In this document: one piece after another, positions 1-6,142 of the stretch | Numbering within the stretch: the first letter of the stretch is position 1 | Layout: each line of letters begins with the position of its first letter | Assembly (NCBI GenBank): GCA_050010255.1 | Contig: JBEKLJ010000138.1 | Span: 1-12,952 of the forward strand | Direction of reading: 5' to 3' | DNA: 12,952 bases | Source of the DNA: JBEKLJ01 sp050010255 | GTDB taxonomy: Bacteria; Acidobacteriota; Terriglobia; Bryobacterales; Bryobacteraceae | The notes under the pieces: generated by a model | Seen by the model: the letters and a program-made list of their open reading frames with translations, nothing else | Database searches by the model: none | What the model was told of the DNA's origin: nothing | Program-made: the position numbers and the translations under genes

Positions 1-1
1 C

Positions 2-136
2 TGGCGCCGGACGATGGGACTTCTGCGCTCCTGCGGCGATCAGTTCCCGCTCGTGCTCGAGCTCAAAGAGGACCCCGAGCGCAAGCACCCTATCGACGAC
101 GTGGTTGCGATCTTCGAGCGTCTGGAGAACCTCTAG
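2..136 (+). CDS. C-terminal fragment of an unidentified protein (possibly sugar phosphate isomerase/epimerase-like)
   Basis: The reading frame is open from the left edge to a TAG at 134-136 and gives about 44 residues ending in DDVVAIFERLENL. The stretch FPLVLELKEDPE followed by a helix resembles the last strand and helix of a TIM-barrel sugar phosphate isomerase/epimerase (AP endonuclease 2 superfamily), but the fragment is too short for a firm assignment. The stop codon abuts the asnS start directly, with no intergenic base, so the two genes are probably cotranscribed and translationally coupled. That a real gene ends here is fairly secure; its function is a guess from flavour only. Confidence 0.5.
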   Translation, partial: WRRTMGLLRSCGDQFPLVLELKEDPERKHPIDDVVAIFERLENL

Positions 137-1459
137 ATGACCGGGCAAGACAGGCCTTCACGGATCACCATCGAGCAGGCCGCACGGCACGTTGGCCAGA
201 CGGTCACCATCCCCGGCTGGCTCTATAACCTGCGCCGCTCCGGAAAAATCGTGTTCCCGCTGCTGCGCGACGGCACGGGCATCATGCAGTGCGTCGGCGT
301 GAAGGGCGCGCTCGCCGAGGAGCTCTTCGAGGCGCTGAAGAACCTCACCCAGGAGTCCTCCATCGTGCTCACCGGCCGGATCCGCGCCGAGCAGCGCGCG
401 CCGGGCGGCTACGAGATGGACATCGAGGGCGCCGAGATCATTCAGCGGGTTCCCGAGAGCGATCCGTACCCCATCACGCCCAAAGAGCACGGCATCGACT
501 TCCTGATGGACCACCGCCACCTGTGGCTGCGCAGCCGGCGCCAGCACGCCATCCTGCGCATCCGCCACGAGGTGGTCCGCGCGGTGCGCGAGTACTTCGA
601 TTCGCACGGCTTCATCCTGGTCGATACGCCGATCTTCACGCCCGCCGCCTGCGAGGGCACCACCAGCCTGTTCGAGGTGAACTACTTCGACGAGGAGACG
701 GTCTACCTCGCGCAGTCCGGCCAGCTTTACAACGAAGCGACCGCGGCGGCCTTCGGCAAGGTCTACTGCTTCGGGCCGACGTTCCGCGCCGAGCGCTCCA
801 AGACGCGGCGGCACCTCACCGAGTTCTGGATGGTGGAGCCCGAGATGGCGTACGCGGATCTGGAGGACGTCAAGCAGGTGGCCGAGGAGCTGATCGTCCA
901 CGTCGTCGGCCGCGTGCTGGAGAACCGCCGCGCGGAACTCAAGGACCTGGAGCGGGATGTCTCGAAGCTGGAGTGCGTCCAGGCGCCCTTTCCGCGGATC
1001 AGCTACGACGAGGCGGTGAGGCGCCTCCAGGCCAAGGGCAGCGAGATCCAGTGGGGCGGCGACTTCGGCAACCCCGACGAAACGCTTCTGGGCGAGGACT
1101 ACGACCGCCCGGTGATGGTGGACCGCTACCCGGCCGAGATCAAGGCCTTCTACATGCAGCCCGATCCCGAGCGGCCCGAGGTCGTGCTCGGCGTCGATGT
1201 GCTCGCGCCCGAGGGTTACGGGGAGCTCGTCGGCGGCGGCCAGCGGGTCCACGACCTCGGCTTGCTGCTCCGGCGGATCGAGGAGCAGAAGCTGCCCAAG
1301 GAGGCCTTCGACTGGTACATCGACCTCAGGAAATACGGCACGGTGCCGCACGGCGGCTTTGGCATGGGCATCGAACGCTGCGTGGCCTGGATCTGCGGCA
1401 TCGAGCACGTGCGCGAAACCATCGCCTTCCCGCGGATGCTGTACCGGACCAGGCCATGA
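137..1459 (+). CDS. asnS: asparaginyl-tRNA synthetase (AsnRS, class IIb)
   Basis: The product charges tRNA-Asn with asparagine using ATP, in the cytoplasm (EC 6.1.1.22). It has 440 residues, within the usual AsnRS range. Residues 1-105 look like the N-terminal anticodon-binding OB fold (VTIPGWLYNLRRSGKIVF). Class II motif 2 begins at FRAERS (216-221) and continues through HLTEFWMVEPEM. Motif 3 is GFGMGIER (407-414), with the ATP-binding Arg at 414. The C-terminus FPRMLYRTRP corresponds to the FPR ending of this subclass. AspRS of the archaeal non-discriminating type is the main alternative. AsnRS is preferred from the VHDLGLLLRRIEEQKL...DWYIDLRKYGTVPHGGFG pattern and the lack of AspRS-specific inserts. 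The start is the ATG immediately after the upstream stop, so translation is probably coupled. Confidence 0.9.
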   Translation: MTGQDRPSRITIEQAARHVGQTVTIPGWLYNLRRSGKIVFPLLRDGTGIMQCVGVKGALAEELFEALKNLTQESSIVLTGRIRAEQRAPGGYEMDIEGAEIIQRVPESDPYPITPKEHGIDFLMDHRHLWLRSRRQHAILRIRHEVVRAVREYFDSHGFILVDTPIFTPAACEGTTSLFEVNYFDEETVYLAQSGQLYNEATAAAFGKVYCFGPTFRAERSKTRRHLTEFWMVEPEMAYADLEDVKQVAEELIVHVVGRVLENRRAELKDLERDVSKLECVQAPFPRISYDEAVRRLQAKGSEIQWGGDFGNPDETLLGEDYDRPVMVDRYPAEIKAFYMQPDPERPEVVLGVDVLAPEGYGELVGGGQRVHDLGLLLRRIEEQKLPKEAFDWYIDLRKYGTVPHGGFGMGIERCVAWICGIEHVRETIAFPRMLYRTRP

Positions 1460-1500
1460 GGAAGCCGCGAATCCATGCGAATGGAGATCTGAAGTATTCC

Positions 1501-1520
1501 CGTTCATTCACGTTCACTCA
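1501..1520 (+). repeat. Tandem imperfect 10-bp repeat upstream of the arginase gene
   Basis: Two adjacent copies, CGTTCATTCA and CGTTCACTCA, differ at one position. They lie 16 bp before the arginase ATG in the 76-bp gap after asnS. The period of one helical turn could suit a pair of protein-binding half-sites on one DNA face. No known operator was recognised, so the regulatory reading is inference. Confidence 0.4.
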
Positions 1521-1535
1521 CGGCCAGTGCTCTTT

Positions 1536-2450
1536 ATGCCTCACCCGCAAATCGCGGTAATTGGCGCGCCGCTCGACCTGGGGGCCGGGCGGCGCGGCGT
1601 CGATATGGGCGTCTCGGCGATCCGCTTCGCCGGCCTGGGCCAACGCCTGGCCGAGCTCGGCTGCAAGGTCGCCGACCTGGGCAACGTCGCGGTCGAGCAG
1701 CCGGAGCGCGTCCCGGCCGGCCCGCGCCGCGCGCGCTATCTTCCCCAGATCGCCCACACCTGCCTGCGGCTGGCTGAGGCGGTCGAGGCGGCGCTCTCCC
1801 GCGGCCAGGTGCCCATAGTCATCGGCGGCGATCACTCGATCGCCGTCGGCACCGTCTCCGGAGTGTCGCAGCACCTCCGCAAGAAGAAGCAGAAGCTGGG
1901 GCTGTTGTGGATCGACGCGCACCCCGACATGAACACCCCGCAGACCAGCGCCAGCGGCAACGTCCACGGCATGCCGCTGGCCTGCATCGTAGGCACGGGC
2001 CCGCGCCAGCTCACCCGCATCTTCGGATACGCCCCGAAAGTGGACCCGAAGAACGTCGCGCTCATCGGCATCCGCGACGTGGACGCGCTCGAGAAGCCCC
2101 ACGTCAAGCACTCCGGCGTGCGCGCCTTCACCATGCGCGACATCGACGAGCGCGGCATGCGGGCGTCGATGGAAGAGGCGCTCGAGATCGTCTCGGCCGG
2201 GACGGACGGCTTCCATGTCTCCCTCGACATGGATTCCGTGGACCCGCAGGACGCGCCCGGCGTAGGCAGCCCCGTCCGCGGCGGCCTGAGCTATCGCGAG
2301 GCCCACCTCGCCATGGAGATGATCGGAGACTCGGGCCGCATGACCTCCCTGGAGGTCGTCGAGGTCAATCCCATCTACGACGAGGCGAACCGAACGGCGC
2401 TGCTGGCCGTCGAGCTGGTTGCTTCCGCGATGGGGAAAAGGATCCTATGA
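1536..2450 (+). CDS. rocF: arginase / ureohydrolase family protein
   Basis: This is a ureohydrolase-fold, di-manganese enzyme of 304 residues, the usual arginase length. Arginase converts L-arginine to ornithine and urea (EC 3.5.3.1). The metal ligands are visible: GGDHS with H100, DAHPD with D127, H129 and D131, and SLDMDSVDP with D231 and D233, followed by the conserved EVNP. DAHPDMNT and the overall length favour arginase over agmatinase or formimidoylglutamase, though family members can differ in substrate. The ATG at 1536 fits the first beta-strand (PQIAVIGAPLDLGAGRRGVDMG). An in-frame GTG at 1527 is possible. Neither has a clear Shine-Dalgarno sequence, and the open frame upstream of here overlaps asnS without homology. 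The TGA stop overlaps the ddl start as ATGA. Confidence 0.85.
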   Translation: MPHPQIAVIGAPLDLGAGRRGVDMGVSAIRFAGLGQRLAELGCKVADLGNVAVEQPERVPAGPRRARYLPQIAHTCLRLAEAVEAALSRGQVPIVIGGDHSIAVGTVSGVSQHLRKKKQKLGLLWIDAHPDMNTPQTSASGNVHGMPLACIVGTGPRQLTRIFGYAPKVDPKNVALIGIRDVDALEKPHVKHSGVRAFTMRDIDERGMRASMEEALEIVSAGTDGFHVSLDMDSVDPQDAPGVGSPVRGGLSYREAHLAMEMIGDSGRMTSLEVVEVNPIYDEANRTALLAVELVASAMGKRIL

Positions 2451-3427
2451 GCAGATTGAGAGTCGCCGTCGTCTACGGCGGGCGCAGTGGCGAACACGAG
2501 ATATCCGTGCGCTCGGCCGAATCGGTCATGGCGGCGATGGACCCGCGCCGGTACGAGATCACGAGGATCTTCATCACTCCGGAAGGGCGCTGGGAGCCGC
2601 GGCCGATCCTGCCCGAGCCCGGCGCGAACCTCGAAATCGACGTCGTCTTCCCCGTCTTGCACGGCACCTTCGGTGAGGACGGCACGGTGCAGGGCCTGCT
2701 CGAGCTGGCCGACCTGCCCTACGTCGGCGCCGGGGTGCTCGGGTCTTCGATCGCGATGGACAAGGAGATCACGAAACGGCTGTGCCTGGAGCGCGGCCTG
2801 CCGGTGATCGAGTACATCGTGCTCACGCGGGAGGCTCTATCGGCAGACGCTGCCGAGCGCGAGCTCCCCTATCCCGTGTTCGTCAAGCCGGCCAACCTCG
2901 GCTCCTCGCTCGGCATCTCCAAGGCCAGAGACCGCGCCGAGCTTGAGGCCGCCTTGCGCCTGGCCGCCGAGTACGATCGCAAGATCATCGTCGAGCGCGC
3001 CATCGCCGGCCGCGAGCTGGAGTGCTCCGTCCTGGGCAACGCGGACCCCGAGGCTTCCTTGCCCTGCGAGATCCTGCCCTCGCGCGAGTTCTACGATTAC
3101 GACGACAAGTACCTGCTCAACCAGGCCGAGACGGTAGTGCCCGCGGATCTGCCCGCGGAGGTGACCGAGGAGGTCCGCCGCCTCGCCGTGGCCTGCTACC
3201 AGGCCGTCGAGTGCGAAGGCATGGCCCGGGTGGACTTCCTGCGCGAGGCCGCCACCGGCCGCCTCTACATCAACGAGATCAACACTATTCCGGGCTTCAC
3301 CTCGATCAGCATGTACCCCAAGATGTGGGAAGCCACCGGCCTGTCCTATCCGGCCCTGATCGACCGCCTCATCCAGCTCGCCCTGGAGCGCCACGCCGCG
3401 CGCCGCGCCACCAAGTACTCGCGCTAG
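2447..3427 (+). CDS. ddl: D-alanine--D-alanine ligase
   Basis: This cytoplasmic ATP-grasp enzyme joins two D-alanines for peptidoglycan precursor synthesis (EC 6.3.2.4). It has 326 residues, typical of Ddl. Motifs in order: GGRSGEHEIS (11-20) at the N-terminal substrate domain; HGTFGEDG (72-79); KPANLGSS (147-154) in the ATP-grasp; EFYDYDDKY (214-222), the omega-loop; and NEINTIPGFT (276-285), which carries metal and substrate ligands. The omega-loop keeps the Tyr expected for D-Ala-D-Ala rather than D-Ala-D-Lac ligases. The ATG overlaps the arginase TGA by 4 nt, and an AAGGA ribosome-binding site sits about 5 nt upstream inside the arginase gene, so the start is secure. It is probably cotranscribed with the arginase gene although the two share no pathway. 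It converges on the sigma-factor gene. Confidence 0.95.
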   Translation: MSRLRVAVVYGGRSGEHEISVRSAESVMAAMDPRRYEITRIFITPEGRWEPRPILPEPGANLEIDVVFPVLHGTFGEDGTVQGLLELADLPYVGAGVLGSSIAMDKEITKRLCLERGLPVIEYIVLTREALSADAAERELPYPVFVKPANLGSSLGISKARDRAELEAALRLAAEYDRKIIVERAIAGRELECSVLGNADPEASLPCEILPSREFYDYDDKYLLNQAETVVPADLPAEVTEEVRRLAVACYQAVECEGMARVDFLREAATGRLYINEINTIPGFTSISMYPKMWEATGLSYPALIDRLIQLALERHAARRATKYSR

Positions 3428-4266
3428 CGGCTCCTCACGTCGCGCCGTGCAACGGCCAGCGCCTGCTCATGTAGGTGCGCAGCCGGAGAATGCCTTGCGT
3501 CTTCAACTGGGAAATGCGCGATTCGTGCAGGCCGGCGAGGCTCCTTCTTGTAGTACAGGCGGATCACCATGCGCTCGATGCCGGGCATCTTCTCAATCGC
3601 ATCGTCGACCAGTCTCCCCAGCTCGGCGCGCTCCAGGATGCAGGAGGGCCATTGCTCTTCATCGTCACCGACCAGCTTCAGCCGGTCCTGGGCGCCGTTC
3701 TCGGAGGCGGCTTCGAGGCTGCTCAGATTGACGCCGCGCACCTCGACCAGCCACCCGTGCAGCTCGTCCAGGCTGAGGTGCAGTTCCGAGGCCACCTCCT
3801 CCTCGGTCGGCGCGCGCTGGTGGCGCTGCCCGGCGGCCGCGGTGGCCGATTCGATCCGTTTGGCCTTCTTGCGCTTCTGCCGTGGGGCCCAGTCCAGCTC
3901 GCGCAGGCTGTCGAGGATGGCTCCCCGAATCTTGTGCTCCGCATAAGTTTTCAGCTTCACGTTCATGGCTGGATTGAAGCGGTCGATCGCCGCGATCAGG
4001 CCGAGCGTGCCCGCCGAGATAAGGTCGTCGAGGCCGACCGAGGCCGGCACCCGATCAAAGATGCGCCGGGCGATCAAACGCACCTGCGGCATGTGCTCCA
4101 GGATCAGCCGTTCCCGCTCGCTGGGCGCCCGCGGCTCGACCAGGTGAAGAGTCGTCTCCAGCCGGCCGCACGGCTTGTGCCGTGGGACCAGGCTGGCGAC
4201 GGAACGGGCGGGTTCGAGCGCCGCTCCGCCAGCGACCTTCTTTCGACCTGCCCGCTGCGCCATCAT
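3424..4266 (-). CDS. FliA/WhiG-family RNA polymerase sigma factor, frameshifted in region 4.2
   Basis: This is a sigma-70 family protein of the sigma-28 (FliA/WhiG) type. Region 2 is evident in QVRLIARRIFDRVPASVGLDDLISAG, NVKLKTYAEHKIRGAILDSLRELDW and the following basic stretch; region 3 in APTEEEVASELHLSLDEL; and region 4.1 in EKMPGIERMVIRLYYKKE, ending at residue 242. After that the frame becomes PRRPARIAHF, unlike any sigma factor, and runs 38 more residues to a TAG that overlaps the end of ddl. The expected second half of region 4.2 (LAGLHESRISQLK...) is present just downstream in another frame (3435-3540). About 23 nt encoding the first part of the helix-turn-helix are missing, so as read the protein cannot recognise -35 elements normally. 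Two consecutive ATG codons occur at the start with no good Shine-Dalgarno. No flagellar genes are nearby, so the regulon is unknown. Confidence 0.8.
   Translation of the reverse strand: MMAQRAGRKKVAGGAALEPARSVASLVPRHKPCGRLETTLHLVEPRAPSERERLILEHMPQVRLIARRIFDRVPASVGLDDLISAGTLGLIAAIDRFNPAMNVKLKTYAEHKIRGAILDSLRELDWAPRQKRKKAKRIESATAAAGQRHQRAPTEEEVASELHLSLDELHGWLVEVRGVNLSSLEAASENGAQDRLKLVGDDEEQWPSCILERAELGRLVDDAIEKMPGIERMVIRLYYKKEPRRPARIAHFPVEDARHSPAAHLHEQALAVARRDVRSR
3435..3540 (-). pseudogene. Out-of-frame remnant of sigma-factor region 4.2 C-terminus
   Basis: On the minus strand, in a different frame from the preceding sigma-factor ORF, the sequence reads LAGLHESRISQLKTQGILRL followed by RTYMSRRWPLHGAT and TGA (3435-3437). 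GLHESRISQLKTQ is the recognition helix and tail expected of FliA/WhiG-type sigma factors. Directly after the KKE codons (GAG at 3541-3543) only a 1-nt offset separates it from the disrupted ORF. The usual LTLREI-type first helix is absent, implying loss of roughly 23 nt. The natural stop here would leave 7 bp between the convergent ddl and sigma-factor genes, whereas the frameshifted stop overlaps ddl. Confidence 0.75.
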
Positions 4267-4485
4267 GCAGCGGTTAAGTGCAGGTCAAGCGCCGCGGATC
4301 TAACCTTGTCTTTTCAGGGGATTGACAGAAGATAGGGGGGACGGAATCTTGGCGCTTCGCTGGGCGTGATAATAACTTGGCGCGCCTGCCGTTCCCCCCT
4401 CCAAAGAGCTTATCGGCCAGGCTGGGCCAACCTTGCGTGGGGCGGCTAGTTCTCACCACGCAGGGCCGCGGGCAGGCTCCCGGAA
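4267..4485. other. 219-bp intergenic region between the phosphatase and sigma-factor genes
   Basis: No credible ORF is present. On the minus strand it follows the PP2C stop and precedes the sigma-factor start. It contains a 7-bp inverted repeat (4434-4440 TGCGTGG with 4456-4462 CCACGCA, 15-nt loop) that could form a hairpin after the phosphatase gene, but without a T-tract. An AT-rich patch at 4369-4374 reads TATTAT on the minus strand and could be a -10 element for the sigma factor, with no good -35. I compared it by eye with c-di-GMP and fluoride riboswitch cores and saw no convincing match. Confidence 0.4.
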
Positions 4486-5223
4486 CTACCCGATTTCCCA
4501 GTCGTTGTAGCGCAGGAGCACAACCGTCACGTTGTCCGGTGCGCCGGCGGCCTTGGCCTGGTTGATGAGCTGGCGCACCTGGTCATCGAGCGCCGTGTCG
4601 CGCGACAGCGTCGCCGCGATCGTCGGCTCGAGCACCTGGCCGGAGAGCCCGTCGGAGCACAGCAGGACCACATCGCCGGGCTCGAGGCTCTCCTCGCGCG
4701 TGTGGATGGCCAGCTCCGCCGTGGTTCCCACGGCCATCGTGAGAACGCTCTTGTGCGGGAAATTGCTGACTTCCTCCTCCGACAGGCCGAAACGCACCCG
4801 CAGCTCGTTGACCAGCGTTTGGTCGTAGGAAAGCTGCGTTAGCGAGCCGTCGCGCCAGAGGTAGGCCCGGCTATCGCCGACATTGGCGATTAGCAGCCGC
4901 GGCAGGTCCCAGAACGCCAGCACCACGGTCGAGCCCATCCCGGCGCACGCCTCCTCGCTCTGCGCGCGCTCGAGAACACGCCGATTAGCCTCCTGGATCG
5001 CTTCCTGGAGAACCTCGTCGGGAAGCACGCCCAGCAGGCTCTTGCGCAGGTGTTCCGCGATGACCTCAACGGTCATTGCCGAGGCGATCTCGCCCGAGGA
5101 GGCGCCGCCCATGCCGTCGGCGACGATGGCCACGCGCAACTCCGGGACGATCTGCCAACTGTCCTCATTGTTCTGGCGGATTAGTCCGGGGTCGCTCGCA
5201 CCCCAAGCTTCCAGCGTGGGCAT
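4486..5223 (-). CDS. PP2C-family protein serine/threonine phosphatase (PrpC/Stp1-like)
   Basis: This is a metal-dependent phosphatase that removes phosphate from Ser/Thr residues, typically opposing Hanks-type kinases. With the start chosen here it has 245 residues, the size of stand-alone bacterial PP2C domains. The family motifs are intact: DPGLIRQNNEDSW (D21), VADGMGG (D36), GSTVV, NVGDSRAYLWRDGSLTQLS, the LVNEL..GLSEEE flap region, LLCSDGLSG (D191) and GAPDNVTVVLL (D230). There is no membrane segment or extra domain. A longer ORF from 5295 adds 24 residues, but MPTLEAWGASDPG is where the fold begins, and a TTGACA plus extended -10 signal lies between the two ATGs, so the short start is preferred. 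No Ser/Thr kinase is adjacent. The sigma-factor gene lies 219 bp downstream on the same strand. Confidence 0.88.
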   Translation of the reverse strand: MPTLEAWGASDPGLIRQNNEDSWQIVPELRVAIVADGMGGASSGEIASAMTVEVIAEHLRKSLLGVLPDEVLQEAIQEANRRVLERAQSEEACAGMGSTVVLAFWDLPRLLIANVGDSRAYLWRDGSLTQLSYDQTLVNELRVRFGLSEEEVSNFPHKSVLTMAVGTTAELAIHTREESLEPGDVVLLCSDGLSGQVLEPTIAATLSRDTALDDQVRQLINQAKAAGAPDNVTVVLLRYNDWEIG

Positions 5224-5242
5224 GGGTTCCAGGTACTTGAGT

Positions 5243-5274
5243 ATGGTAGCACGCTGCTCTGCCGCCGCTGTCAA
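5243..5274 (-). promoter_or_regulatory. Candidate promoter of the PP2C phosphatase gene
   Basis: Reading the minus strand, a perfect TTGACA (5269-5274) is followed after 20 bp by an extended -10, TGCTACCAT (5243-5251). The spacer is longer than the optimal 17, which the TGn extension could offset. The predicted transcript would begin near 5236, about 13 nt before the ATG at 5223, and there is no Shine-Dalgarno in that leader. This is prediction only. Confidence 0.4.
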
Positions 5275-5295
5275 GCCGGGGTCGTGCGCTACCAT
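5268..5295 (+). promoter_or_regulatory. Candidate promoter of uppP, overlapping the divergent PP2C promoter
   Basis: On the plus strand CTGTCA (5268-5273) and TACCAT (5290-5295) are separated by 16 bp, giving a predicted start near 5302, only about 8 nt before the uppP ATG. The -35 lies on the same bases as the TTGACA of the opposite strand. GCTACCAT at 5288-5295 is the exact inverse of ATGGTAGC at 5243-5250. Confidence 0.3.
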
Positions 5296-5309
5296 GGCTG
5301 CAAGACCCT

Positions 5310-6140
5310 ATGCCGCTCTACCAAGTCATCGTGCTGGCCGTCGTTCAGAGTCTCACCGAGTTCCTGCCCATCAGCAGCACCGCGCACTTGGTGATCCTTC
5401 CCCGCCTGCTGGGGTGGAACAACCCGGCCCTCAATAGCCTGGACTTCGACATCGCCCTGCACCTGGGCACCCTGGCCGCGCTGGTCGCCTACTTCTTCCG
5501 CGACTGGCTGCAAATCGTGCTCGGGGGCCTAGGCATCCCTTACCGCCACGACGCCGAGCTGGAACTCAACCGCCGGCTGCTCTGGCTCCTGGCGCTGGCG
5601 ACCATCCCGGTTGCCGTGCTCGGGTACGTCTTCAAGGCTCAAGCCGAGACGACCTGGCGCAGCTCCTACGTCATTGGCGCCATGCTGATCGCCGTCGGGG
5701 TGGTGATCTACCTCGCGGAGCGCGCGGGCCGGTTCCAGAAGGGCATCGGCGAGGTCTCGCTCGGCGATGCGGTGACGATCGCGGCCTCGCAGGCGCTGGC
5801 CATCGTCCCCGGCGTTTCCCGCAGCGGGATCACCATCTCGGCCGGCCTGTTTCGCGGCCTCAACCGGCATGCGGCCGCCCGGTTCTCCTTCCTGCTTTCG
5901 ACCCCGGCGTTGGCCGGGGCGGCCCTGAAAGCCTTTCATGACCTACAGAAGCAGGGGGGGCTCGCGCCCGACATGCGCCTGGAGTTCATCGTCGGCGCGG
6001 CGGTTGCCGCCATCACCGGCTGGCTGGTGATCGCGCTGTTCCTGCGGTTCCTCCGCAGCCACACCTTGCGGTTTTTCGTGTACTATCGGATCGTTTTTGG
6101 CATAATAGTAATCGCTCTGGCTATCTTGGGCCGCGCATAA
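5310..6140 (+). CDS. uppP: undecaprenyl-diphosphate phosphatase (BacA family)
   Basis: This integral inner-membrane phosphatase converts undecaprenyl diphosphate to the monophosphate, recycling the lipid carrier for peptidoglycan and other wall polymers (EC 3.6.1.27); its overexpression gives bacitracin resistance in known homologues. It has 276 residues, typical of the family, with about eight hydrophobic segments. The (E/Q)xxxE signature is QSLTE at residues 13-17, followed by FLPISSTAH with H26. The second signature is PGVSRSG at 167-173 with the catalytic-site R171. The ATG at 5310 places QSLTEFLPISS at the expected distance from the N-terminus. Only 2 nt separate its TAA from the ftsK start, indicating an operon. 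Confidence 0.95.
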   Translation: MPLYQVIVLAVVQSLTEFLPISSTAHLVILPRLLGWNNPALNSLDFDIALHLGTLAALVAYFFRDWLQIVLGGLGIPYRHDAELELNRRLLWLLALATIPVAVLGYVFKAQAETTWRSSYVIGAMLIAVGVVIYLAERAGRFQKGIGEVSLGDAVTIAASQALAIVPGVSRSGITISAGLFRGLNRHAAARFSFLLSTPALAGAALKAFHDLQKQGGLAPDMRLEFIVGAAVAAITGWLVIALFLRFLRSHTLRFFVYYRIVFGIIVIALAILGRA

Positions 6141-6142
6141 GG

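Noticed and set aside
1197..1535. N-terminal extension of the arginase frame
   Set aside because: It overlaps the end of asnS in another frame and has a shadow-like Ser/Arg/Cys-rich composition. The ureohydrolase fold begins right after the ATG at 1536.
4267..4485. Riboswitch or structured ncRNA upstream of the sigma-factor gene
   Set aside because: Stretches such as ACGCAAGG and the GGCC-rich hairpins were compared with c-di-GMP-I and fluoride riboswitch cores; the conserved core residues do not line up. A covariance model search would be needed to reopen this.
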